Source: Abelmoschus esculentus (taxonomy: Eukaryota > Streptophyta > Magnoliopsida > Malvales > Malvaceae). Taken from it: a stretch of 64,000 nt of DNA. The notes beneath the pieces are model-generated. The model was not told where the DNA came from. It was given only the letters and a program-made list of their open reading frames with translations, and ran no database searches. The stretch is from positions 9,650,737 through 9,714,736 of the forward strand of contig JAUCBN010000034.1 in assembly GCA_035048815.1 (NCBI GenBank). The letters are read 5' to 3'. Made by a program: the position numbers and the translations under genes. This document shows positions 22,359-35,000 of the stretch, piece after piece. The number at the start of each line of letters is the position of its first letter. Within the stretch, counting starts at the first letter, position 1.

Positions 22359-23780
22359 TCACTTCACGACTTTGAAAGGACCCTCGTATCTTCGCACAAG
22401 CCCTTTGTGTACGGTTGGATTGCGCAAGATCCCGGCCAATTTGGCAAGGACTAAATCACCAACCTGGAAATTCACGTCCCTCCGCTTTGTATCCGCCCAC
22501 TTCTTGGTCCGTTTCCCCGCCTTGTGTAAGCAAGCTCGGGCTAAGTCGTGATGTTCTTGCCACTCCTTGGCAAACTTGTGTGCTGCTGGATTAGGCCCCT
22601 GATACTTAGAAACAATCGTGCTGGGTGTAAACGGTTGTTGTCCATTCACGATCTCAAAAGGAGTCTGGTTCGTCGCCTCACTCCATTGCAAGTTGTATGA
22701 AAACTGGGCCACATCTAACAGCTTCGGCCAGTCGTGTTGGGTGGCACTCACATAGTGCCTCAAATAGATCTCCAGTAAAGCATTCATTCGCTCGGTTTTC
22801 CCGTCGGTCTGTGGATGGACACTCGTAGAAAAGTTCAAACTTGATCCCAAAAGCTTGAACAACTCCGTCCAGAACCTCCCTGTGAACCGCGTGTCCCGGT
22901 CACTAATGATCGTCTTTGGCACTCCAAAGTACTTTACCACGTGCTTTAGGAAAAGACAACCCGCTTCATCGGCTGGACACACCTTGGATGTTGGAATAAA
23001 GACAGCATACTTCAAAAATCTGTCAACCACTACCATGATGTTTGACAGTCCATTAACATTGGGCAAATCGACAATAAAATCCATGGAAACACTCTCCCAT
23101 GGTTTCTCGGGAATGGGCAAAGGCTGCAACAATCCCGCAGGCTTCTTCATCTCGATCTTGTCCTGTTGGCATACAAGACAAGTCCGCACATAGGCTTCAA
23201 CATCTTCGCCCATGCGTGGCCAGTAGTAGTGCTCTCTGATAAGTGCCATCGTCCGGGTCATTCCTAGATGGCCAACCCACTTGGAGTCATGACACTCCTT
23301 CATGATCTCCTTGAGCAAGTCCCCAAAATGTGGCACATAGAGACGGTATCCTCGGAAATAAAGCAAATCTTCCTCGAACCAAAATCTTCTAGTTTTTCCC
23401 TCGTTGACATAACTGATCAGCATTTTGGCTGTTGGATCATGGGACAGCCCCTCCTTGATGCGCTCAAGCAATTGTCCCTTCGGTAGGCTTATGGTCTCAA
23501 TGTTGTACCTTCGGCTTAATGCATCAGCAACTATGTTTACTTTCCCGGGCTTGTAATTCAATGAGAAGTCAAATTCTGCAAGAAATTCTTGCCATCGGGC
23601 CTGTTTTGGAGACAACTTGCTTTGAGTTTGAAAGTAACTATTTGCCACATTATCTGTATAAACCACAAACTTTGACCCAAGTATGTGGTGTCGCCATGTG
23701 CGCAAATAGTGCACTACTGCTGTCATCTCTTTCTCATGGACCGTGTACCTCTGCTCGGTCTCATTGAGCTTCCGGCTTTC
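22359..23780 (-). pseudogene. Gypsy-1 RNase H (end) and integrase
   Basis: The frame opens with the end of RNase H (VYTDN; KVNIVADALSRR). Next comes a zinc-binding H-H-C-C domain (HYYWPRMGEDVEAYV, then CLVCQQDK). The integrase core follows with all three acidic residues visible: MDFIVDLP, ISDRDTRF and GKTERMN. It ends at the nonsense codon at 22,359-22,361. The open stretch is 455 residues, one of the best preserved in the window, but it is cut off from RT by a TAA at 23,781-23,783. Confidence 0.9.
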
Positions 23781-25378
23781 TTATGTAACCGGATGTCCCT
23801 CTTGCATGAGGACTCCACCAATGGCTACGTCGGACGTATCGGTGTAGATCTCGAAAGGCTTGGTGTGATCCGGCAATACCAATATTGGTTCACTTGCCAT
23901 AGCCTTCTTAAGTCCTTCAAAGACTTCTTGACACTTAGTACTCCAATCCCACGCCTTGTCCTTCTTCAGTAACTCGGTCAAGGGTGTGACAATTTTGGAG
24001 TAGCCTTTGACGAATCTGCGGTAGAAGTTGGCTAGCCCCAAGAAGGATCTCAACTCAGTCACCTTGGTTGGCGGCTCCCAATCTTCAATAGCCCGTATCT
24101 TAGCCCCGTCCATCTTGATCTTGCCACCTCCGACTATGTGGCCTAGAAAAGGGACCTCCATTTGGGCAAACGAGCACTTTTCCCCCTTGACATAGAGCTC
24201 GTTCTCTCGCAAGACCCTGAACACTTGCCTTAAGTGTTCCACATGCTCCCCAAGGCTCTTGCTATAGATGACAATGTCATCCAGGTAAACTACAACGAAC
24301 CGATCCAGGAAGGGTTGTAATACCTTGTTCATCAAAGTGTAGAAGGTGGCGGGAGCGTTCGTGAGGCCGAATGGCATCACTAAGAATTCATATGAGCCAT
24401 AGCGTGTTACACAAGCTGTCTTTGGTTCATCTCCTTCTGCAATCCTTACTTGCCAATATCCAGACCGCAAGTCTAACTTGGTGAACCACTTTGCTTCACC
24501 AAGTTGGTCGAACAAGTCTGCTATCGTGGGATCGGGTACTTGTTCTTCACAGTGAGCTTATTTAAAGCCCTATAGTTGATGCACATTCGAAGACTCCCAT
24601 CATGTTTCTTCTGAAATAACACCGGCGCTCCATATGGTGCCTTAGACGGTCGGATATAGCCTGTGTCGAGGAGTTCCTTCAATTGTCTGCGCAACTCCTC
24701 TAATTCGGGCGGAGCCATTCGATAAGGGGCTCGGGCAGGTGGCTCCGCATTTGGAACAAGATCAATCTTGTGGTCGACCTCCCTCTTTAGTGGGAGAGTT
24801 TTAGGCAGCTCGGTAGGCATCACATCCCGGAATTCTGCCAACACTTGTTTCACCTTAGCTGGAATTCCTTTGGTCGTGATTGGCTCCTCATGGACCAATG
24901 TCGCTAGATAAGCTGGTTGCACCTTGTGTACTCCTTTGCTGAATTGGATTGCTGACAACATCTTGGCCCCAATTCCAGCTTCTCGATTCACCGGAACAAG
25001 GCATGGATGGCTTGGGTCAAGAATTAGCAAAGAATTTGCAAATGGCACAGAGAACGCTTTGATTCGGTCAAGGAAACTAAGCCCAATCACGAAATCAAAG
25101 TCATCGAGGGGGATTACTTTGATCGTTTCCTTACCGATCCAGCCACCAATCTCAAGCTTCACTCCTTTTGCTACCCCTGCAATTGGAGTCTGTTCGGAAT
25201 TCACAGTCTTGATGAATCCACTTGTCTTCTCCACATGAAGGCCAAGTTTCTTGGCAATTTGTTCAGACACGAACAATTCTGAGGCACCAGTATCTATGAG
25301 TGCACTCAACTTTTGCCCAGCAATGGAATCGTCCACATATATAAGTCCCTTCTCTTTGGAATCTTTCTTGAATTCCAT
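23781..25378 (-). pseudogene. Gypsy-1 protease, RT and start of RNase H, frameshifted
   Basis: 24,521-25,378 contains the protease (ALIDTGASELFVS, catalytic D-T-G) and the beginning of RT (YGAPVLFQKK, RMCINYRALNK). A one-base frameshift near 24,521-24,530 moves the reading to 23,781-24,515, which holds the RT palm (LDLRSGYWQVRI, VMPFGLTNAPATF, VVVYLDDIVIYS with an intact YLDD box), the connection and early RNase H (YTDTSDVAIGGVL). A TAA ends it at 23,781. The order PR-RT-RH-IN is typical of Ty3/gypsy. Confidence 0.9.
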
Positions 25379-26572
25379 GGAGCTGATGATGGAGTTGAGC
25401 TTGACAACCTCTTCTCCTTCTCCAGTCTTCTCTAGGATGGCAGCAACCTTCTCATTTCGTACTTGTGGGCAATTTCTGGCTAAGTGCTTACCACCACAAT
25501 TGTAGCACTTAAACTCGCGCTTCTCATTTTGGCCCCGAAATTGTTTCTCTCCGGCTTTGTTCTACGGTTCTCCGAAACCATTCTTGGCGGACTTATCTTT
25601 GTCTCCCCCACCGTTGCCCTTATGCTTTAGCTTGGAAGAATCCTTCTTTTCGAATTCTGCAATGGATTCTGCAGCGGCCATCACTTCCGAAAGATCTTGC
25701 ACACCCATCCTCTTCAACTCCATTCTTGTCCATCGTTGAAGGCCAGATTTAAAGAGATACAGTCCCTCTGATTTACTCAAGTCTTTGATCTGCAACTTGA
25801 GCTTAGAAAATCTCTTAACATACTCCCGAATTGAGCCTTCATGCTTTAATTGGTGAAGTCTGTCTCGAGCCTCCTCATCAGCATTCCTGGGATAGAAATG
25901 CTTCTTAAGTTCCGACTGGAACTCTTTCCATGTCTTGACTGGAATGTCTCCATCACTTGACTCAGCACATTTGGTTCGCCACAATAACAGGGCAGCATCA
26001 ACCAAATAAATTGAAGCCGTATTAACTTTAGTAGCTTCATCCTCGATGCCCGTCGGACGGAAGTACTGCTCCAACCCCCAAATGAAGTTGTCCACTTCTT
26101 GAGCAATTCTCGCCCCCTTATACTCCTTGGGTTTCGGGACATCGATCCTGGGCTTAGGCGTAGTTGCTTCAGCCATCATGCCACCCACCATGGCATTCTT
26201 ATAGAGAAGCAGCTCGGTACTGAGCTTCTTGATCTCTCCCATCAATTCCTTCTTCATTGCATCCATTGCAGCTTGAAGGATCTTCTCTTTCTCAGTCAGT
26301 TTTCCATCGACAACGGACTGAACTTGCTCCGAGATTTCGTCCTTTTGGGACTCCATCTTCTCAAGGCACACCTCGGCCTCATCTTGGGTCTCTTGGAACT
26401 TGCCCAACGCATCCTCCAATATCGCAACCCTTTTTTCCAAGGTAGCAATGATGTCCCTGGAACTCTCGCGCTTCTTCCCCACAGCTCCTGCACGAGTCTC
26501 TCGGTCAGTTGCTGGGACCTCGCTAACACTTTGTAGTGCCATTTCGATCGAACAAACTCGCTCTGATACCAC
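25379..26572 (-). pseudogene. Gypsy-1 gag with coiled coil and zinc knuckle
   Basis: The N-terminal 110 or so residues are charged, heptad-like and probably coiled coil. The retrotransposon gag domain follows (around YFYP-type HFYPRNADEEARD, and LHQLKHEGSIREYVKRFSKL). A TAG at 25,562-25,564 interrupts it. The same frame then continues through a CCHC knuckle (25,469-25,507, CYNCGGKHLARNC) straight into the protease, so gag and pol were a single reading frame. The likely start is the ATG near 26,542. Confidence 0.87.
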
Positions 26573-26573
26573 T

Positions 26574-27114
26574 TGTCACGTCCGTAGAGTTTCACTACTC
26601 AGGGCGTGCGGCCTTAGACGCGTTTTTCTCAGTAAACCGTCTAAGTAAGCCTAAACCGTTCAAAGCTCGAATACTAAGAACCTTGCGGAAACTAAAGAAC
26701 AATTGAAAGGAAGAGAAATGGCAAAAGGCTAGAGAGTGTTTGAGTGAATACTCTTGTATTTCTCAATGAAGAAGTGAGTGACAAATGAGGTGGGCAAGGC
26801 CTCTATTTATACTTGAAGCCCTGTACATCCAACGGTTGTAAATGATTTACATCAAGGGTCAAGATTCAATCCTATCCTATCCAAAAGCACAATTCCTAGA
26901 ATATTCCTATTTGAGTAAGGAAAGTATTTCCCATGTTCACATGGTGTGTTCACATGGGTGGATGGATAAGCCTTCTTTACCAAGTGTTGGGCCATTCCAG
27001 ATTTGGGCTCCAATGGGTGGTTGGGTTGGTGCTGAGATGCCCAGAATGTTTTTGAGTGTTTCTGTGGCAATCTGATTGGTGCTTGTCTCGGGCCCTTTGG
27101 TGCGGTCCGTGACA
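26574..27114 (-). repeat. 5' LTR of gypsy-1
   Basis: It is the partner of 21,457-21,997. The PBS lies immediately to its left. Confidence 0.95.
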
Positions 27115-27230
27115 CTAACGTAAGAAAAGAAAAATCAATGATAAAAAATATCAGAACGAATTAAAGAGAGAATAAAAACAAAAAACAAGAGAAGTGGTAA
27201 AATAGATTTCTCCACAAGTGCTGCCCTCGT
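27115..27230 (-). pseudogene. DEFL-F pseudogene, exon 1 part
   Basis: The signal-peptide exon is recognisable (ends near 27,150), but the codon at the start position is ACG at 27,228-27,230, as in G (37,142-37,144). F and G therefore inherited the same loss and were copied from one dead ancestor, or use an unrecognised start. Confidence 0.68.
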
Positions 27231-27334
27231 GTGTGTTTTTATATATAATTTTTTTAAAAATTAATATATACCCAAATAATGCAGATTATTAAACCAGATA
27301 ATACAAGCAATGAAGATATAAACCCTTCTCTTTA

Positions 27335-27578
27335 TAAGGTCGAAGGTGATGGGAATGCCCATACGTATGTGTGTCGTATGCTATTGAGTGGTTACCACCG
27401 ATGGCAGGGGTGCAATGTAGATGGATCCGCAAGGGGCAAACCGAAGACGACAGGGTGTGGAGGCATATTGCGTGATGAACATGGGAAAATTTTGGTATTA
27501 TTTTCAGGTCCATTGGATGTTATGAATATAACGAGGGCGAGAATCAAGGCATTTGCCATGCATTATCATTCACGGTTC
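27335..27578 (+). pseudogene. LINE-type RNase H fragment, copy 1
   Basis: The frame encodes a plant non-LTR retrotransposon RNase H segment: NVDGSARGKP, GCGGILRDEHGKILVLFSGPL. The first aspartate of the active site is present. It begins just upstream of the F promoter and is cut off exactly at the LTR boundary at 27,579. It is homologous to 37,680-37,965. No reverse transcriptase is attached. Confidence 0.8.
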
Positions 27579-29330
27579 TGACACGCGTCGTGTAGTGTCA
27601 AAATAAAATTTTTTATTCTCAAATAATAAATAAGAAATTAAATGTAGTAAGTGAAAAGTAAGGGTCGATCCCACAGAAACTAAAAACTTCCTGATTACTC
27701 TTGTTTGATTGATGATTCAAGAAGATTGAAATGTGTTTAAATAAAAAGGGAGGTTGTTGAATAAAATAAAACTAAGTAATTGAAGAGAGTAAAATAAAGT
27801 GACTTAAATATAATAAAAACTAGCCTTAGATTCTCGTTTTGACTCGACTTTAATAGATCATTGGAAAAAGATTTTCACTTTGGGTTTCTACGTCAGTACT
27901 TAGCTTTCAAGGTTCAATCCTTGAAGCAAAACTTCTAAACCGAATAGCCCAAGTGCTATCTTTGATATTGGTTTTATAGATTAATCCACCAACTCAATGT
28001 TTGTAGATAAAATCATTTAAATCATTAAAACTGACTTGGATTATGTTATTTCAATAATAACTGATCTAATCTTAGTTTTCTTCTTAAGAATCAATTTGCT
28101 AAGTGTGTTCTCAAGAAGTCAGATTGCTTCAATAGCCGATCTTTCCTCCCACACAAGTAATCAAATCAACATCTTAACTAAAGTCAATCTCTAGTTTTGA
28201 AATCAATTTAATTTTAGAAATAAATTCAAAATAAAATTGAAGAAATAAAAATTGAAGTTATTAATGTGCTTTTCAATCCTTACATTTGGATCGAGTCATT
28301 GCTTAAGCCCTTGGCTAAAAAAAACTTAGCCGAGCATAATTATGGAAAGAATTATGCTCGATATAATAAATAAAATAAAATAAAAAATAAAAGCACGAAA
28401 ATAAAGAAAGAAAATAAGAGATAAAAGAAAACTCTATAATTTTGGAATTAAAAAATGAATGAGTTCTAGGCTTACAAACCCTAAAATAAGGGGATAAATC
28501 CTAGATAATTCTAAAAATATTTAAATTCAAATATAAAAAGATAATTTAAAATTTAAAATTCAAATTCCGGCTGATAAGCTATCTGGAACGCTGATAAGTT
28601 ATCATGCACTTGCTGACGTCATCTTCTAGAAGTTGCTGACCGAGTGTCACGTCAGCTTTTCATGTCCAAAGTCATGCCCAGAAAATAAAAAACTTCAAAA
28701 ACCGTCCATTTAAGTGCATTTTCCAAATTCATAGTCCTGCACAAAAACACATAGAAAACATCAAGATTAGTAACATAACTCATCAAATCAAAGGGTAATT
28801 AAGCACAAAATATTAACTATTTTGAACACTTATCAAATTCCCCCACGCTTATTTAATGTTTGTCCTCAAGCATTTCTCAACTAACATACCAAAATCACAA
28901 GTTGTCAATCTTTAATTCACTACATGTCTCAATCTCCTCAATGAAAGAAAATCAAAACAATAATTGTAACTAAGAAACAATCAAGCAAGTGGCAGACTAG
29001 AAACAATTTCAAAGGAAACAATATATTCCAATTCTTAGCTAATTTAATGATGCAAAACTTGATACTCTCACAAGGATTCACTCATTTCGCTCAAAGTGTT
29101 TAGGTTCAAGAGAATCGCTCAAGCCAAAACTGATTAAAGCATTACCATAAGCTTGCAAATAAATTTAATCTCCACTACTAAAGATTAAACATGATGCAAA
29201 AGTCAAGAGGTATTTAAACAGGGTTGTAACGGGGTAGGGTGAAGTAGGGAAAAAGGCTGGAAAAAAAGGGGTTAAGTGTCAAGACAAAATATATAAAACA
29301 TAAGAAACAAACCACGATAATAATGAAGCA
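27579..29330 (-). mobile_element. LTR family S copy 2 with a piece of internal region
   Basis: The LTR is 27,579-28,835, the inverse of 11,768-13,075. Beyond its start lies an AAGCGTGGGGGAATT purine tract (28,836-28,852) and about 480 bases of non-coding internal sequence shared with 46,606-47,080. It is a 3' terminal remnant. The purine tract followed by TG is the arrangement expected at a 3' LTR. Similar 'GTGTGGGGGA' tracts are known from Athila-type gypsy elements; that assignment is inference. Confidence 0.8.
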
Positions 29331-29924
29331 CAAAAAGATAAAAAGAGTAAATCAATCAACGGTTTCAAAACTTCTCTTTTTAAAAAAAATTGATAAAGAA
29401 TTAAGAGTATCTAAAACAAAATATTTCAATTCAATAAATGTTTCAATGTATTTTGGACTAAAAAGAGTAAACAAAATGTACGTAGACTAAAATATTCCTT
29501 TAAATTGTTGAGGGATTAAAATAAATTATTTTTGTAATTCATAAGATTGATAGTAGACTTTAACCCTTATATTGGTGTAAATATTCCTTCTAATTATATT
29601 ATAGCTCCCTTTTAGTATTGAAATTGATCTCTAATATTTAGTTTCAACTATAAATTAGGTCCCTTAATTTTAGAACTAACAATTTAGCCATGAAACCTCC
29701 ATTTTTTTAGATTAAACACTGCTTAGGTTTAAGTAATTTTTTTTTTTAAATAGACAAATAAAACCATGAAATTCTCATTTTTAAATCGATGGTTTGACGA
29801 TTTGAACTTAACTCAATTATATTAATATATATATACATTAAGACTCAAAAATTTATCTTAATTTCATTTTTGTCCACAAATCCATATTCTAATATGATCA
29901 AAATATTAATATGATGTGTAAATA

Positions 29925-30150
29925 TTTTAGGAGAATAGAGAGGGAATCATCATATTTCAAAACGTAGAATTGAGAAATTTTATTAAGACAACAATATACT
30001 GCATCAGATCAAATCATAGAGAATGTTTTGTAGGAAGAAAGACGAAAGAGGTAGATTTAACGAAGATGACCCATACAATAACATTCTCCTCCTCTACCAA
30101 CATAATGTATGTTCGTACGTAAAATTTATTGCAATCGACGTCTTACGTTG
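29925..30150 (-). pseudogene. DEFL-H, degenerate defensin-like remnant
   Basis: The 3' flank (AATAAA-type 'ttttattaag', 'gatcaaatcatagag') and an exon 2 tail similar to F and G are recognisable. The cysteine block is gone, and the upstream part is interrupted by a SINE and then loses similarity. Confidence 0.6.
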
Positions 30151-30166
30151 AATATCATAAGGTAGA

Positions 30167-30284
30167 CATTTTTCTTTTTATTAAGTAGAGAGATTACGAC
30201 TTTTTGTCATAACGGGATTCAAACCCATACAAGATAGGGCAGGATGAGCATCCTTGACCACTAGGTCAATCAGTGGATCTCTCG
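30167..30284 (-). mobile_element. tRNA-derived SINE with 9-bp target duplication
   Basis: On the minus strand it has a box A-like ACCTAGTGGTCAAGG (30,252-30,267 region), a box B-like GGTTTGAATCCCG (30,213-30,226 region), and an A-rich tail ending at 30,167. Both sides carry taaggtaga (30,158-30,166 and 30,285-30,293). The two boxes are RNA polymerase III internal promoter elements. Confidence 0.85.
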
Positions 30285-30650
30285 TAAGGTAGATTTTAAT
30301 CAAAAATAATAATATCGAAAAGTTAATGATCAAAATCAACAATAAAATTTAACGGTAAATAATGGTGGTAACACTCAAAACCTAAACCCACACAAAAGTT
30401 TACTCAAGTCAAGTCAAAAACGAAGAGTGGCAACGAAAATGGAAGTATCCAAACACTATGTTAGTTTTTTAAAGCTTTCGTTGCAAAAATTGTCTCAGTA
30501 GATTGATGATATTTGTTGTCTACTTTAAAAAATATCAAAATATGAAAATCATATGTAAATATTTTAGGAGAGTAGAGAGTGAATCAAGATGGTAGAAAAC
30601 GTAGAAATAGAAAATTTTATTAAAGGAAAGGCATACTATAGGAGATCAAA

Positions 30651-31024
30651 TCATAGAAATCTTGAAAATGAAGTAAGATGAAAGAAGTGGATGCAAGCAA
30701 GACGAACCCTACAACAACAACGTCGTTGCGGACCAACACAACTCCCTCCTATAAACCTTTGGGCAATACAATCGATATTGCACTCATAATCTCCATAAGA
30801 TGCCGAACATGTTTTGAAACACATGGGACCAACATCAACACCAACACCAGTCACTTCAACATCTAAAAAAAAACATTGTCAATATGTATGAAATAATTAA
30901 TTAATTAGTTCTAAACTATAAAAATAAAAATCAATGATAAAAATATACCCGAGCGAACTGAAGAGATAATAAAAGCAAGAATAAAGAGAAGGGAAAAAAT
31001 AAATTTCTCTACGGCCACTGCCAT
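30651..31024 (-). CDS. DEFL-E, defensin-like protein with a lost stop codon
   Basis: Exon 1 is 30,949-31,024 (signal peptide starting MAVAVEKF), the intron is 30,863-30,948 (GTATAT to AG), and exon 2 starts at 30,862. All eight cysteines have the spacing of D. The usual TGA is TGC here, so the frame runs 14 residues further to a TGA at 30,651, adding CIHFFHLTSFSRFL and a ninth cysteine. The predicted length is about 95 residues. TATA box (31,130-31,138), palindrome (31,191-31,205) and AATAAA (30,616-30,621) are present. It may be functional with a modified C-terminus or be an early pseudogene. Confidence 0.68.
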
Positions 31025-31380
31025 TGTTTTTATATATATAGTAGTATATTTTTTTTTCAAGAATTAATATATAATTAACTAAAGCAGATAACTAAACAAG
31101 ATGATATACAATGAAGATATAAAAGCTCTCTATTTATAAGGGAGAAGGTGATGAGGATGGAATTAGGTTTTACCCTTGCTATAAAAGGAAGCATGCAATT
31201 GCATCATAAGAAACAAGAATAAATAAATATGGCAGGAATATCCGTAATTATAGTAATTTATATCAAATTTCATTTATATAGTTTCCCTTAATTCAAATTT
31301 TTTTGAATTTTTTATAATATTAAAATTTTATTATATGTTTAATTGTAACAAAGGATGTAAAATGATCAACGGCTTGCAAA

Positions 31381-31383
<3 letters not shown>

Positions 31384-31416
<33 letters not shown>
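31384..31416. repeat. (AT)n microsatellite in unit E
   Basis: It is the longest of the (AT)n runs that sit at this place in the DEFL units. Confidence 0.9.
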
Positions 31417-31420
<4 letters not shown>

Positions 31421-31642
31421 AAAATAGATTTAGATTTAATATTATTAATTATTAAAAATATGTATACATTTAAAAACTGATATACATATATATTTTTATG
31501 TAATAAGTATATTTTATATCATATTTATTTTTTAAAAATAATTTATTTATGAATTTATTTTAGCTTTTAAAATTTTATATTTTGTCCCTTGCTCTTAATT
31601 TTAACTTCAACCTTACATTATATATACAATTATGGGTATAAA

Positions 31643-31811
31643 GCACGAATCATCTAGTCTCATCGGTTAAAAGGAATGGTTGTTATTCCTAGAGGTCATG
31701 GGTTCAAGCACCAATAATGTCAACACAGTGATTGAGCGATCAATGTCTAAAGGTTGAAAGTATACTCTGAAACAAATACTACTGTAACCATTGTAGCTTA
31801 ATAAAAAAAAC
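31643..31811 (+). mobile_element. Second SINE type with 12-bp target duplication
   Basis: The flanks are tatgggtataaa at 31,631-31,642 and again at 31,812-31,823. The body has a box A-like TAGTCTCATCGGTT and a box B-like GGGTTCAAGCACC and ends in an A-rich run. The tRNA-like boxes, size (169 bp) and duplication identify a SINE. A divergent inverted relative is at about 35,945-36,060. Confidence 0.85.
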
Positions 31812-32022
31812 TATGGGTATAAAAATATTATAAAATATTAAAAAAAAAGTTAAGCATATAGCATTGTATCCAACATATGGTACTAATTTATATATATGGT
31901 AATGATAAGAAAAGTAAAAATAATATACTGGTCAATATTATTAAAACAATACATATAATGTAATCATGGCATAACTTATAAGTATGTTTATAAAGTAGTA
32001 TTCAAACTAGAATATTTATGTA

Positions 32023-35000
32023 AGGATGTAAAAAGCTGACCCGACCTGAAAACCCGTCTGAGATCTGTTCGAGTCAGAACTTGGTTTGACCCGGGGATGT
32101 AATGACCCGAACCTGATCTGTATCCGACTGCTGTTGACCCGAACCCGAGTTGAACCTGTTACTGTAGTAACCGAACCCGAACTGTATCCGACCGAGAATG
32201 ACCTGAACCCGATTTCAACCTGTTACTATAGACTTGAAACCCGACCTGTATCCGACTGAAACGAACCCGAACCCGAGTCTGACCTGGCAGATAACAGATA
32301 TTACCCGACTGAATCGACCCGAGACCTGATTTTACCCGACCTGTTTTGAACTCGACTTGTTTTGAACCCGACCTGATAAATGACCCGACCTGTTATTGAC
32401 ATGAACTAATATTAACAAAACTTAATATTTACATGACATATAATTAAATATATCTATAACTTGAAGAATTTAAAATATTAATAAATATAACTAGGCTTAA
32501 AAAATAGAATTAAACATGAGAATTAATTAGAATTAATATTTAAATATAATTTTACATATTTAATTAAATTAATTTATTTACTATTTTACTTAGTTTTAAT
32601 GTATTTAATTTTAATTATAATTTTAAATTAAATAAATACATTAACTCATAAACAAATTAAATACATATATTAGTATACATTTAAGTATATATAATATATA
32701 TATATATAAGTATATCATATATATTAAATTATATTATATACATAGTATATATACATATATATAAATAATAAGTATACATATATTAATATATAATATATAT
32801 AAATATTATAATAAATATACATATATTTTTATTAAATACTTCATATAAAAAAATAGTAGTATTTGATTTGACTTTTAAAATAAATTTAAAATTAAAAATT
32901 TGAAGTAAATTTATTGATTTTTCGTGGGTGAGGACAGGGAAATTTTTAGTTTATGGGGGAAGGGAAATTTTTGGTTTTAATTGAGCGGGGGGAGGGAAAT
33001 TATAGATTTTAGCCCTGGGGGGGGGGGCGGGAATAAAATTTTAATTTGAGTGGGGAATGAAATTTTGATTTGAGTGGGGGGGGGGGGGGGCGGGAATTAA
33101 ATTAGTATTATAATATTTATATAGTATATTTATTATATATATTTAAATTTTGATTTTAGGGATCAAAATTTTGTTATTATATATATATAGTATATAGTAT
33201 ATATATTATATAATATTTATATATTATGTGTATATTATATAGTATTTATATATTTTATAATATATTAGTATGTATATATTATATTATTATTATTATATAT
33301 GTGTATATTAATATATTATATAATATGTATATGTAATATGTATTTATATAGTATTGATATAATATTTATAATATATAGTATTTATATATGATATATATAT
33401 ATATTTAATATATAATAATTAATATGTTAGATATGTATATATAATATATGTATAATATATTAATATACATATATTAATATGTTATATAACATATACGTAT
33501 TTATATATATTATAATTTATATATGTATATATAATATATGTATAAATATAATACATATACATATAACATACATATATATTAATATCCATATATAACGTAC
33601 AATATATATAATGTACTAATACATATTAACACATGTGACATATTAACATACATATATGATATATAATATATGATATATATACATGTACTATATATTAATT
33701 ACTATATACAATTATACATATACATATGTTATATATACATAATATAATATACATAATACATTTACTAATTATTATAGATACATATACATATAATATTAAC
33801 ATACATATATGATATATTGATATATATAATGTATATATTAATATATTAATGTATTATGTATAATACTACTACTATCACTAATTCATTGTGTATACATATA
33901 ACATACATTGATACATATATATAAATGTTAGAATATACTTATGTTATGTAGTTATATACTATGTATAATTAGTAATTGTATACATTATAAATATATTATA
34001 CATACATTATACATATATAATTACTAGACATCTAATTATCAATATATATTATATAAATATTTATATTATTTATTAAATTATTAATGTATTATATATAGAC
34101 TATAGTGTTATGTATATCATATTTTAATGTATATTATAATTTTATTTTCCATATATAGTATTAATTCATTTATGATATTATTCTATTTGCAAAAATAATA
34201 TTATTCCATAAATGGTATTATGTCATAAATAGTATTATTCCTTATTCTAGTATTATTTTACTTCCAAAAATAGTATTATTTCATATATATATTATTAATC
34301 CATATATAATACTAATTATTTTGTTTCCAAACATATTATTAGTCTATTTATAGTATTACTCCATATATAGTATATTTTCTACATATAGTATAAATTCTTT
34401 ATATAGTATTAATTTTATATAACTATTATTTCATTTATAGTATAAATTTTATATATTGTCTATTTTTTTTTCATTTTTAAAATATATTAAACTATAGTAT
34501 AATTATTTTATAATATATTAAAGTTAGATTTTTAATACTTTTAATTATTATTAATTTATAATTTTTGTAATTTAATCCTTATAACTTACAAGTTAATTTA
34601 TTTGAATTGATTATTATTAATTTTTTTAATTTATTTTAATGTTTCTAATTTGTAATTTTTGTAATTGAGTCCTTACAAGTTAATGTTGATTTTTTAAAAT
34701 TTCAAAATTTAATCTTTAACTTTATAGTTTAATATTTATTCGGTTTTTTACGTATTTATACAAAATCAAAATTAATAATTTAAATTATTATGAATATAAA
34801 ATCAAAATTAATTTGACCTGAAACAAAATCGACTTGAAATAATCCGACCTGAAATGAACCCGACCTGAAATGAAACTGACAATTATCCGATTTGGACCCG
34901 AACCGTTTGAACCCGACCTGAAATGGATCTGACCTGAAACGGACCCGACCTGAAATGGACCCGACCTGAAATAGACCCGACCTGAAATTATACCGACCTG

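Larger units (their letters stand above)
21457..27114 (-). mobile_element. Gypsy-1, Ty3/gypsy chromovirus, full length, disabled
   Basis: Two 541-bp LTRs (21,457-21,997 and 26,574-27,114) begin TGTCACGTCC and end GTGACA. By eye they differ at about 14 sites, all but one transitions. A PBS with TGGTATCAGAGC lies two bases inside the 5' (right) LTR. A polypurine AGTAGGGGAGAA precedes the 3' LTR. Gene order is gag, protease, RT, RNase H, integrase, chromodomain. The bases ctaa are duplicated at both flanks, and locus G shows the single-copy empty site at about 37,030. It inserted into the intron of pseudogene F. Confidence 0.95.

Noticed and set aside
22855..26648. Numerous plus-strand frames across gypsy-1
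   Set aside because: They mirror the minus-strand gag and pol, which show clear family motifs.
31660..31710. A tRNA gene
   Set aside because: Only box A- and box B-like motifs are present, without a cloverleaf, and the segment is flanked by a 12-bp target duplication with an A-rich tail, so it is a SINE.
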